Below are positions 6,030 to 12,029 of a stretch of DNA of 21,863 bases, piece by piece. The notes under the pieces were generated by a model that was not told the DNA's origin, made no database searches, and saw nothing but the letters and a program-made list of their open reading frames with translations. The position numbers were made by a program, and so were the translations under genes. The stretch is from an uncultured Candidatus Melainabacteria bacterium (lineage in GTDB: Bacteria > Cyanobacteriota > Vampirovibrionia > Gastranaerophilales > Gastranaerophilaceae), in contig CAKUUY010000026.1 in assembly GCA_934693235.1 (NCBI GenBank), positions 1 to 21,863 on the forward strand, read 5' to 3'. How positions within the stretch are numbered: the first letter of the stretch is position 1; each line of letters opens with the position of its first letter.

Positions 6030-7891
6030 TGAGCAGAACCTTTACCAAAAACGGCTTCGTATGCTCGCACTTCTATTGCAATTCTTTTCGGATTGCCATC
6101 CTTTGGTGGAATATATGAGTATAGAGAATCCGGAACTGAATATCCTAAATCTCTAGCTTCTTCAATTTTGTCTTTTACAAACTTTAAATCTGCTAACAAT
6201 GTATTGTAGTCATACTGATACGGCACTCCGCTTGGATATTTTTTATCAGGCTTTGAATATGCTCTCAACAATATTGATGGAAGAGTAGAATTTGCATCTT
6301 TTGCTATTCCACACATTGTATTTTTTATGTTATATTCAGTTAATTCTTCTCCAACAAGAGCTTTTCCTGTCCTTGTTTTTTTAACTAAAACCCTTGGATC
6401 ATGGTTAGAAAAAGATCTCTGAATACCTCTGGCTTTATTAGATTTATATTCATAAGAAACACTCTTAGCTTTTGCAATTCTTTTCTTTACATCTACAGAG
6501 TAATTCGTTGTTTTTTTAGTTGCATGAGCTGTTGTTGGGGATTTGTGGACTTCATTATTATTAGTCACAGTTACCTTTTTAGGTGCAACATTATCTGCAT
6601 TTCTTCTCTGATGCGTTTGTACAGCAGGAGCTTGTGCATTATCGGTTCTACGATGCGGCACAACGTTTTTAATAGCGGCGTCGCTTATTGCCCCCCCCCC
6701 GACGGCCTCTTTTTGTGGCATTTCATACCCAAGATTAATATCTTCACCTGTCGGAATCTTTGTAGGTTTAGGAATTACTGCCTTGTCATTTACATAGAAA
6801 TATTCGACTCCACTTTGTGTTTTGTGAAAATTTGTTGTTCCATCTTCAGTGGTATTAGCTTTTACCAAATCTTCTCTGGAAATTCCAAACTCATTGGCAA
6901 TTTTGGACATGCTCCATCCTTTCGGAACATCCAAAACAACGAATGAATTTCCATCTTTATCTTTTCCGACTTGTTGCAATTTTCCGTCCATATTTTCAAA
7001 ATACTTTTTTGAATTGTCAACAAAAGTTGCTTCTTCGGATACTTTTTCTCCTGTTTCAGAATTTAGAACAATATCTTCTTTTATAAGGTTTTCACCAATT
7101 TTAGCACCAGAATATTCAACTATCTGCCCATCAACTTTTCCATCATCATTAAATTTATTAACAGTTGATTTTACTGAATTTCTGTCTGAGTCAAATGTAG
7201 AGACAATTTTTTCGGGAACAGGTTTTCCGTTAATTTGTTTATATATCACTGTTTCAATGTCATTTCCTTTAGATGTTGTTTTAGAGTTCAGTTTGTCATT
7301 AAACCAATCATATTTTATTGTAGTTGTTTCATTGTCTTTTTTTATCGTTTGCTGTTCTGGGAATTCAATATTACCATCTTTGTATAGAGTTTCTGTCACA
7401 TTTTTACCATCAACAGAAGTTTCTATAGTTTTATCAACATTATTTTTGTCTCCTTTTAAGTAAAAAGTTTCAACTTTACCATTTTCTGAATTTCTGATAT
7501 TACTTAATAAAACACCGTCTTTGTTATAAAAATCTGTTTCATTGTCATTAACTGTGATAGGATAATTCCCATCAGCATTTGACTCTAATTCAGTGTTTTT
7601 TATTTCATTTAATTGTTTTATTGCAGAGCGAACATCTTTTCTTTTTCCCTCAAGCCCAAGCGCACGCGCCTCTCTAATAGACAACTTTTCATTTCCATTA
7701 GTATCTGCTTCTTGCGTAAGTTTATCAATATCAGTTGAAAAAATTATGGCGTCTTCTTTGTAACCATTCTTCGTAAAATAGTTAAACAATAGTTCATTGC
7801 TTTCTTTCAAAGAAGATAATTTAACGCCCTTTGTACTAAATTGATGAGCTTGTTCCGGTACTTTTGTTAATTTAATCTGATTTTCGTCCAT
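6017..7891 (-). CDS. EF-hand / repeat / LysM protein with an intragenic poly-G tract
   Basis: This is a 624-residue hydrophilic protein of unrecognised overall architecture. Residues 63-74 (DTNGNEKLSIRE) form a canonical EF-hand-type calcium loop with ligands at positions 1, 3, 5, 9 and 12. Residues 115-310 are irregular Y-x-(K/N)-DG repeats of the YwqK/MORN_2 style. Residues about 318-376 form a LysM-like domain (VPKGWSMSKIANEFGISRED...VIPKP), which in general binds N-acetylglucosamine glycans such as peptidoglycan. V397 is followed by three glycines encoded by ten consecutive G. A basic, Asn/Lys-rich linker and an unrecognised C-terminal domain follow (about 470-624). There is no signal peptide, which is odd for a LysM protein. 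The ATG at 7891 follows AAGGTG at good spacing. The 3' end overlaps murI by 13 bases. The middle resembles the protein at 1642-2784. Confidence 0.7.
   Translation of the reverse strand: MDENQIKLTKVPEQAHQFSTKGVKLSSLKESNELLFNYFTKNGYKEDAIIFSTDIDKLTQEADTNGNEKLSIREARALGLEGKRKDVRSAIKQLNEIKNTELESNADGNYPITVNDNETDFYNKDGVLLSNIRNSENGKVETFYLKGDKNNVDKTIETSVDGKNVTETLYKDGNIEFPEQQTIKKDNETTTIKYDWFNDKLNSKTTSKGNDIETVIYKQINGKPVPEKIVSTFDSDRNSVKSTVNKFNDDGKVDGQIVEYSGAKIGENLIKEDIVLNSETGEKVSEEATFVDNSKKYFENMDGKLQQVGKDKDGNSFVVLDVPKGWSMSKIANEFGISREDLVKANTTEDGTTNFHKTQSGVEYFYVNDKAVIPKPTKIPTGEDINLGYEMPQKEAVGGGAISDAAIKNVVPHRRTDNAQAPAVQTHQRRNADNVAPKKVTVTNNNEVHKSPTTAHATKKTTNYSVDVKKRIAKAKSVSYEYKSNKARGIQRSFSNHDPRVLVKKTRTGKALVGEELTEYNIKNTMCGIAKDANSTLPSILLRAYSKPDKKYPSGVPYQYDYNTLLADLKFVKDKIEEARDLGYSVPDSLYSYIPPKDGNPKRIAIEVRAYEAVFGKGSAHYSV
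6691..6700 (-). repeat. Ten-base poly-G tract inside the LysM gene
   Basis: The plus strand has exactly ten C; read on the coding strand this is GTC-GGG-GGG-GGG-G(CA), residues V397-G400-A401. With nine G the next codons are CAA TAA, a stop after residue 401. With eleven G the frame reads GGC AAT AAG CGA CGC CGC TAT TAA, a stop after residue 407. The intact 624-residue product is made only with ten G (or changes of three). Such a run is strikingly out of place in this AT-rich sequence. Confidence 0.9.
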
Positions 7892-7972
7892 AGATTTTCA
7901 CCTTATTAAACATACTAACCTTATTATCTATCGGTTAAATCTTAGAAAATCTTCAACATTTTCAGGCAATTA

Positions 7973-8950
7973 TTAACAATTATTAACAATATAATCTAAA
8001 CAAGCATCATAACTTGGCATAACAATAATTGAAGAATTTATTTTATCAGGTGTAACATCCAATACTGTAGAATTTTCTTTAACTGCCAATACCGGAATGT
8101 TTCTTTTTAATGCTTCAAAAACAGGAGTTGAACCAAGTGAATTGTAAGGCATTACAAGATAATCCAAGTTATCTACAGAAATCCCGCCAAAACTACTCAA
8201 CATTGGGGCATTACTCAATCCTAACAAAATACATGGTAAAAACGTCGGTGTAATATATTCAGAAGCAGCTTTGCCGTCAACAAGCTCCGGATAAATCTGA
8301 TAATCAACAAATGCAGGAGAATGCGCGCATGGAACACGTAATTCTTTAGAAATATAATGCGATAAAATTGCCTCAACTCCACCTACAGGATCTGTTCCGA
8401 TACCGTTTGCATAATCAGGATTTTCGTCTTCTGGCTCATCAAATAGACAAACTAAAGCTATTGCATCACAACCTCTATCCAAAAGTTTTTTAGTAGCATC
8501 TAACATAGTTTGAGGATTTTTTACAAAACCGGTTGAAATTCCATTATTTTCTAATTTAAATTCAACACCTACTTCTTCTCCCGTAACCTCATAACCTTGA
8601 ATATCAACACCATAAACACATTTTACGGCTTTATATGTATTTATATGAACGTTCAATACATCTTGCGGAATAGCTTTATCAAAAACAATACCAATTTTAT
8701 TATTTTCAGACGGAATTAAATTTGTATTACCTTTAAAAAATTCATCAACAGAATATCCCTCAACATAAAACATGTTTTCGTTAATTCCTGAAAAACACCC
8801 TGCATTAACAACATTCGGATTAACTATAAGTTTTGATATTTGTGAAAATTTTCTCGCATAACAACTTGCATCTCCTGCAAAACCACCAATCGATGCTCCA
8901 ACACCTGTTGGAACAATAAAAGCACCTAATTTTTCTCCGTTATTTAACAT
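7973..8950 (-). CDS. DUF3326 family protein
   Basis: This 325-residue protein shows the features of DUF3326, a conserved family of unknown function found mainly in cyanobacteria and plastid-bearing eukaryotes. They are an opening strand FIVPTGVGASIGGFAGDA, the strings NPNVVNAG and MFYVEGYSVDEF, a central GIGTDPVGGVEAILSH, and the closing Gly-rich FGGISVDNLDYLVMPYNSLG. The mix of Gly-rich loops suggests a Rossmann-like nucleotide- or metabolite-binding fold, which is inference. The frame is open back to 9091, but that would run through a terminator hairpin and overlap the upstream gene by 74 bases; homology begins at FIVPTG, so the ATG at 8950 is preferred. It has no ribosome-binding site. A TATTAT lies exactly six bases upstream of the ATG, so it may be leaderless, although no -35 is visible. 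Confidence 0.8.
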   Translation of the reverse strand: MLNNGEKLGAFIVPTGVGASIGGFAGDASCYARKFSQISKLIVNPNVVNAGCFSGINENMFYVEGYSVDEFFKGNTNLIPSENNKIGIVFDKAIPQDVLNVHINTYKAVKCVYGVDIQGYEVTGEEVGVEFKLENNGISTGFVKNPQTMLDATKKLLDRGCDAIALVCLFDEPEDENPDYANGIGTDPVGGVEAILSHYISKELRVPCAHSPAFVDYQIYPELVDGKAASEYITPTFLPCILLGLSNAPMLSSFGGISVDNLDYLVMPYNSLGSTPVFEALKRNIPVLAVKENSTVLDVTPDKINSSIIVMPSYDACLDYIVNNC

Positions 8951-8956
8951 ATCATA

Positions 8957-8962
8957 ATAATA
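8957..8962 (-). promoter_or_regulatory. Possible -10 element six bases before the DUF3326 start
   Basis: TATTAT on the minus strand is spaced six bases from the ATG, the same geometry as for the genes at 216 and 9557. It immediately follows the terminator of the upstream gene and lacks a -35, so it is weak on its own. Confidence 0.3.
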
Positions 8963-8967
8963 CACCA

Positions 8968-8993
8968 AAAAAGCAGTCCTAAGACTGCTTTTT
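8968..8993 (-). terminator. Rho-independent terminator after the coiled-coil gene
   Basis: AAAAAGCAGTC and GACTGCTTTTT form a perfect 11-bp stem with a 4-base loop, followed on the minus strand by a T6 run. It lies between the stop at 9018 and the DUF3326 start at 8950. It would isolate the DUF3326 gene from upstream transcription unless there is read-through. It is symmetrical enough to act both ways. Confidence 0.85.
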
Positions 8994-9017
8994 AAATTTT
9001 TATTTATCTTACGCTCT

Positions 9018-9407
9018 CTATTGAGAAACGCCGCCATATGAAAAGTCGTTTTTGATATTTGTTTGTAATAACTTAGTCCAAGTTGATTCAAATGTTGTGA
9101 TTTCGTTCAATTGAGTCTCTAAATTATTTTTTTCTAATTCTAGTTCATTTTCCCAAGAATTTAAGTTTGCCAATTCTAACTCATGTTCGTTATTACATTG
9201 CTCAGTCAAGATTTCATAAGTATCAGGATCATCTTCATAATAGTTGTAATAAATATCATTCATTTTCGTATTATATTGCGACTGTTTTTCTGCTACTTGC
9301 TTAGTTGAATTCAAAGTATCCATCATATTTGTGGAAAGCTTATCATTTATCAACGCTTTTTGTTTGGTATACATCAACAATGTCTCGTGAATATTTGAAA
9401 TTGCCAT
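9018..9407 (-). CDS. Small coiled-coil protein of unknown function
   Basis: This 129-residue acidic protein has no signal peptide or membrane segment. It is predominantly helical: residues about 8-55 and 70-115 carry heptad-like spacing (for example NNEHELELANLNSWENELEL), so it is probably a helical hairpin or oligomer. It ends with NDFSYGGVSQ. I do not recognise a family. The ATG at 9407 is preceded by AGAGGA at eight bases. It is transcribed divergently from rluD and closed by a strong terminator, so it forms its own unit. The general look (small, helical, Gln/Asn-rich) resembles structural or secretion-substrate proteins, but there is no direct support for that. Confidence 0.65.
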   Translation of the reverse strand: MAISNIHETLLMYTKQKALINDKLSTNMMDTLNSTKQVAEKQSQYNTKMNDIYYNYYEDDPDTYEILTEQCNNEHELELANLNSWENELELEKNNLETQLNEITTFESTWTKLLQTNIKNDFSYGGVSQ

Positions 9408-9428
9408 CTCTCTCGTCCTCTTTTTTAT

Positions 9429-9457
9429 ACTATCTGTACTTATATAAACAATTTCAA
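9429..9457 (-). promoter_or_regulatory. Candidate promoter of the coiled-coil gene
   Basis: TTGAAA (9452-9457) and GATAGT (9429-9434) are 17 bases apart on the minus strand; an overlapping alternative is TTGTTT with TATAAA at 16 bases. Either gives a very short leader holding the AGAGGA site. Confidence 0.4.
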
Positions 9458-9521
9458 ATTAGCTCAATTTCAACAACTGGCTAATTCGTTACAAAAGTTA
9501 ATAATCTTTTTTTGATTTTAG

Positions 9522-9550
9522 TTGACCCAAAGTTTTATATCTGTTATTAA
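9522..9550 (+). promoter_or_regulatory. Promoter of rluD, placed for a leaderless mRNA
   Basis: TTGACC (9522-9527), a 17-base spacer and TATTAA (9545-9550) make a good sigma-70 promoter. The first base seven positions after the -10 is 9557, the A of the rluD ATG. Only ATATAT lies between the -10 and the start codon, so there is no room for a ribosome-binding site. Confidence 0.7.
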
Positions 9551-9556
9551 ATATAT

Positions 9557-10459
9557 ATGATTTTTTTTATTGAAGAAAATGACGAAAATAAGAGACTGGA
9601 TACATTTCTTGCAGAAATTACTCAGAATTTATCACGCTCAAAAATTCAAAATTTGATAAAAACTCAAGCTGTAACAGTTAATAATAACTGCAAAAAACCA
9701 TCCTATCAACTCAAAGAAAATGATAAAATCGAATTTGAACTACCAAAAAATGAAGAAATTACAATTGAACCTCAAAATATTCCACTTAAAATAGTTTACG
9801 AAGATGAAAATATGTTAGTAGTCAACAAACCATCCGGAATGTTAACCCACCCCACAACAATTGAGAGAGAAAACACTCTTGTTAACGCACTTTTATTCAA
9901 ATACGGGGCAAATCTTTCTGATATAAACGGAGAATTTAGGTGTGGGATTTTGCACAGATTAGATAGAAACACCTCTGGGCTCTTAATGATTGCAAAAAAC
10001 AACAAGACTCACGAATTTTTAGCAAATCAAATTAAAGAACACACAGTTATAAAAAAATACCGCGCAATCGTAAAAGGAACAATTGAAAAAAACGAATTTG
10101 AGATAAATTTTCCAATTGGCAGAAATCCTAACCAACCACACAAAATGACAGTTCGAGAAGACGGAAAACCATCCAAAACAATTGTAAAAGTTTTAGAACG
10201 GTTTAAAGATGCAACATATGTAGAATTAACGCTTGTAACAGGTAGAACTCACCAAATCAGAGTACACATGAAAAATATCAATCATCCAGTATACAACGAC
10301 ACACTATATGGTGCCGGACAAGGGAAAGTAAAAACAGAAGAACAAGTTTTACAATCATACTTTCTTCGCTTTACAAAACCTTTCGGAGATGAAATAATAG
10401 AATTGCAAATTGAGCCGGATGAAAAAATTCAAAAGGTTCTGAAATACTTAAGGAGCTGA
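9557..10459 (+). CDS. rluD: Pseudouridine synthase, RluD/RluA family
   Basis: This 300-residue RNA-modifying enzyme would isomerise uridines in 23S rRNA (RluD targets helix 69). An N-terminal S4 RNA-binding domain (about residues 10-60, RLDTFLAEITQNLSRSKIQ) is followed by the catalytic domain. HRLDRNTSGLLMIAKN carries the catalytic Asp136, and GRTHQIRVHM near residue 230 is the second family signature. Length is normal. The exact site specificity cannot be set by sequence; RluC-like or other RluA relatives are possible. The ATG at 9557 fits the homology start, has no ribosome-binding site and appears to be leaderless. A T8 run follows immediately after the ATG. The next gene starts four bases after the stop. 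Confidence 0.9.
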   Translation: MIFFIEENDENKRLDTFLAEITQNLSRSKIQNLIKTQAVTVNNNCKKPSYQLKENDKIEFELPKNEEITIEPQNIPLKIVYEDENMLVVNKPSGMLTHPTTIERENTLVNALLFKYGANLSDINGEFRCGILHRLDRNTSGLLMIAKNNKTHEFLANQIKEHTVIKKYRAIVKGTIEKNEFEINFPIGRNPNQPHKMTVREDGKPSKTIVKVLERFKDATYVELTLVTGRTHQIRVHMKNINHPVYNDTLYGAGQGKVKTEEQVLQSYFLRFTKPFGDEIIELQIEPDEKIQKVLKYLRS

Positions 10460-10463
10460 TTTT

Positions 10464-10826
10464 ATGCAAATTATTTCAATAATAACAATATTAATTTTAT
10501 GTTTTTTAATTCTTATGAACTTTCAAGACACTGCAGGGATAACTCTTTTGAGCAGTAAAATAGCAGCAATATTCAGTCTTACACCAAGGACCTTTACAAT
10601 GAATATGGCTTTTTACACACTTATTATATTTATTCTTGGCGAAGCTTCCGCAATCTTTTTCTTTGCACCTCTATATAAATCTTTAAAAGATAAGTATAGT
10701 GCTTACAAAAGAGAATTGGAAAAAGGTTCTATTTCAAATACATCTGCAGAAGCTAAAATTCAAGTATTAGAAAACAAAATCACAGTTCTTGAAAAAGCTC
10801 TTAATGATGCCCTAAAAAATCAATAA
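10464..10826 (+). CDS. LapA-like (DUF1049-type) two-helix membrane protein
   Basis: This 120-residue inner-membrane protein has two hydrophobic segments (about residues 3-20 and 46-70), a short loop between them with NFQDTAGITLL, and a C-terminal cytoplasmic coiled coil (about 75-118, IQVLENKITVLEKALND). This order matches the LapA/DUF1049 family, which in enterobacteria helps control lipopolysaccharide assembly; the assignment rests on topology and weak motif likeness, so it is tentative. An AAGGAG site overlaps the end of rluD and is spaced eight bases from the ATG, so the two genes are co-transcribed. Confidence 0.6.
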   Translation: MQIISIITILILCFLILMNFQDTAGITLLSSKIAAIFSLTPRTFTMNMAFYTLIIFILGEASAIFFFAPLYKSLKDKYSAYKRELEKGSISNTSAEAKIQVLENKITVLEKALNDALKNQ

Positions 10827-10845
10827 AATTTTATATTTATATAAC

Positions 10846-10881
10846 AAAAGCGATTTCCCATAGTTCTTGGAAATCGCTTTT
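10846..10881. terminator. Bidirectional terminator between convergent operons
   Basis: AAAAGCGATTTCC and GGAAATCGCTTTT form a perfect 13-bp stem with a 10-base loop and T-runs on both strands. It closes the rluD operon on the plus strand and the YtxH operon on the minus strand. Confidence 0.85.
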
Positions 10882-10900
10882 AAAAGTTTTAAAACAAACA

Positions 10901-11173
10901 TTAAGCTTCTTGTTTAGCTTCTTTTTGTTGATTAATAAGATTTTGAAGTTTTTCTTTGATTTCATCACCTTTTTTCTGCATATCAGAAACTACATCATCT
11001 GCTTTTGATTGAATTTCTTTTACTGTTTCGTCTGCACGTCTTACAGCATCTTTTGCACTATCAGCAATTAACGCACGAGTTTCTTCTCCTGATTTTGGAG
11101 CAAGCAAAACTCCTGCAATTGCACCGATTGCACCACCTACTATAAAACCTGCTAAAAATTTTGTTGCTGACAT
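10901..11173 (-). CDS. YtxH domain protein, copy 1
   Basis: This 90-residue membrane-anchored protein has the YtxH signature: a Gly/Ala-rich hydrophobic helix (about residues 5-24, FLAGFIVGGAIGAIAGVLLA), then APKSGEETR, then an amphipathic Lys/Glu-rich coiled coil to the end. YtxH proteins are widespread small envelope proteins, sometimes mislabelled gas vesicle proteins; their role is stress-linked but unclear. AAGGAG precedes the ATG. It is the last gene of a three-gene set with DUF948 and a second YtxH. Confidence 0.88.
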   Translation of the reverse strand: MSATKFLAGFIVGGAIGAIAGVLLAPKSGEETRALIADSAKDAVRRADETVKEIQSKADDVVSDMQKKGDEIKEKLQNLINQQKEAKQEA

Positions 11174-11239
11174 AATATATCACTCCTTTTTCGTTTCTAT
11201 TGTAACAATCATTTGACGATAAAAAATCACCTTGAATGG

Positions 11240-11596
11240 CTATTTTCTAAACATCTTGTATGCAGTTGTAAAGCCCTTAAACAACCCGCCAAGCAAAGTA
11301 CCTGACACAAGTTTTGTTCTATCTAACAGACCGCCAACAGCAGTTTTAAAGTCACCGACATTTTTATCTGTGCTTTTAACTATTTCATTAATTGAATTTA
11401 ATGTCTGATTTAATTCCTTTAGTGTTGGTTTTAATTCCGTATTCACGATATCTGAAGTCTCTTTCAGATTCTTCGCAAGAACAGAAAGATCAAACAACAA
11501 CTTAACCAAAAATCCGGCAACTACAATTACAACAACACCAGTTGCCCAAACTAAAAAAGTTAAGCCGTTATTCAACGCGATTTGTGACATTTCCAT
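11240..11596 (-). CDS. DUF948 membrane protein
   Basis: This 118-residue protein has one N-terminal membrane helix (about residues 12-36, LTFLVWATGVVVIVVAGFLV) followed by a helical region (LKETSDIVNTELKPTLKELNQTLNSI...) typical of DUF948, a family usually next to YtxH. The C-terminal 30 residues (LLGGLFKGFTTAYKMFRK) are Gly-rich and basic and may touch the membrane again. The start at 11596 follows AAAGGA at eight bases; the Met two codons later is an alternative. It begins 14 bases after the upstream YtxH stop. Confidence 0.8.
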   Translation of the reverse strand: MEMSQIALNNGLTFLVWATGVVVIVVAGFLVKLLFDLSVLAKNLKETSDIVNTELKPTLKELNQTLNSINEIVKSTDKNVGDFKTAVGGLLDRTKLVSGTLLGGLFKGFTTAYKMFRK

Positions 11597-11610
11597 TTAT
11601 TAATTTCCTT

Positions 11611-11928
11611 TTAATTTTCGCAATTGTACTCATCACCCATTTCTTCAAGCTCTTTGGCTTTAAGAAGTTTTTTTGATTTTACCATATTGTTAAATTTTCT
11701 GAATTGTCTTTCTAGCTTATATTTCATCAAATCAATATTCTCAAGAGCTTGTTTTTTTGCATCTTTTATAGCCGGAGAATTTTTTTCATATAATTCACAA
11801 GCAGCATCTTTCAACTCTCTTCTTGATTCTTCTCCAGATTTTGGAGCATAAAGTACGCCTGCAACCAACCCACCAACAACGCCGGCAATTAGTCCCATCG
11901 CAAATGCAAATGTTTTGTTTTTACTCAT
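11611..11928 (-). CDS. YtxH domain protein, copy 2
   Basis: This 105-residue protein has the same design as copy 1: membrane helix (about residues 7-26, FAMGLIAGVVGGLVAGVLYA), APKSGEESR, then a charged helix. Here the tail is more basic and ends in an acidic segment. It is the first gene of the set and has a clear promoter. The two YtxH proteins share the APKSGEE core but differ widely after it, so they are old paralogues with probably different partners. Confidence 0.85.
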   Translation of the reverse strand: MSKNKTFAFAMGLIAGVVGGLVAGVLYAPKSGEESRRELKDAACELYEKNSPAIKDAKKQALENIDLMKYKLERQFRKFNNMVKSKKLLKAKELEEMGDEYNCEN

Positions 11929-11953
11929 AACATAACCTCGTCTTTCGGTTTTA

Positions 11954-11982
11954 ATTCTAACATATTTTTCAAATAATTACAA
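11954..11982 (-). promoter_or_regulatory. Promoter of the YtxH-DUF948-YtxH operon
   Basis: On the minus strand, TTGTAA (11977-11982), 17 bases, and TAGAAT (11954-11959) preceded by TGT, an extended -10. The start near 11947 gives a leader of about 19 bases before the ATG at 11928. Confidence 0.7.
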
Positions 11983-12029
11983 GCCAATAAGCTATAATTC
12001 AAGTATTATCTTGAAAAACACAAAAACAA

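Noticed and set aside
6691..6700. Poly-C run as a pure sequencing error
   Set aside because: The frame is intact only with ten bases and continues for 224 plausible codons, so ten is a real allele; length error in other reads cannot be excluded without raw data.
6401..7463. Two plus-strand ORFs of 181 and 204 codons antisense to the LysM gene
   Set aside because: They overlap each other and a longer well-supported gene, are hydrophobic low-complexity translations, and lack ribosome-binding sites.
8951..9091. N-terminal extension of the DUF3326 frame by 47 codons
   Set aside because: It crosses a perfect terminator hairpin and overlaps the upstream gene by 74 bases; family likeness begins after 8950.
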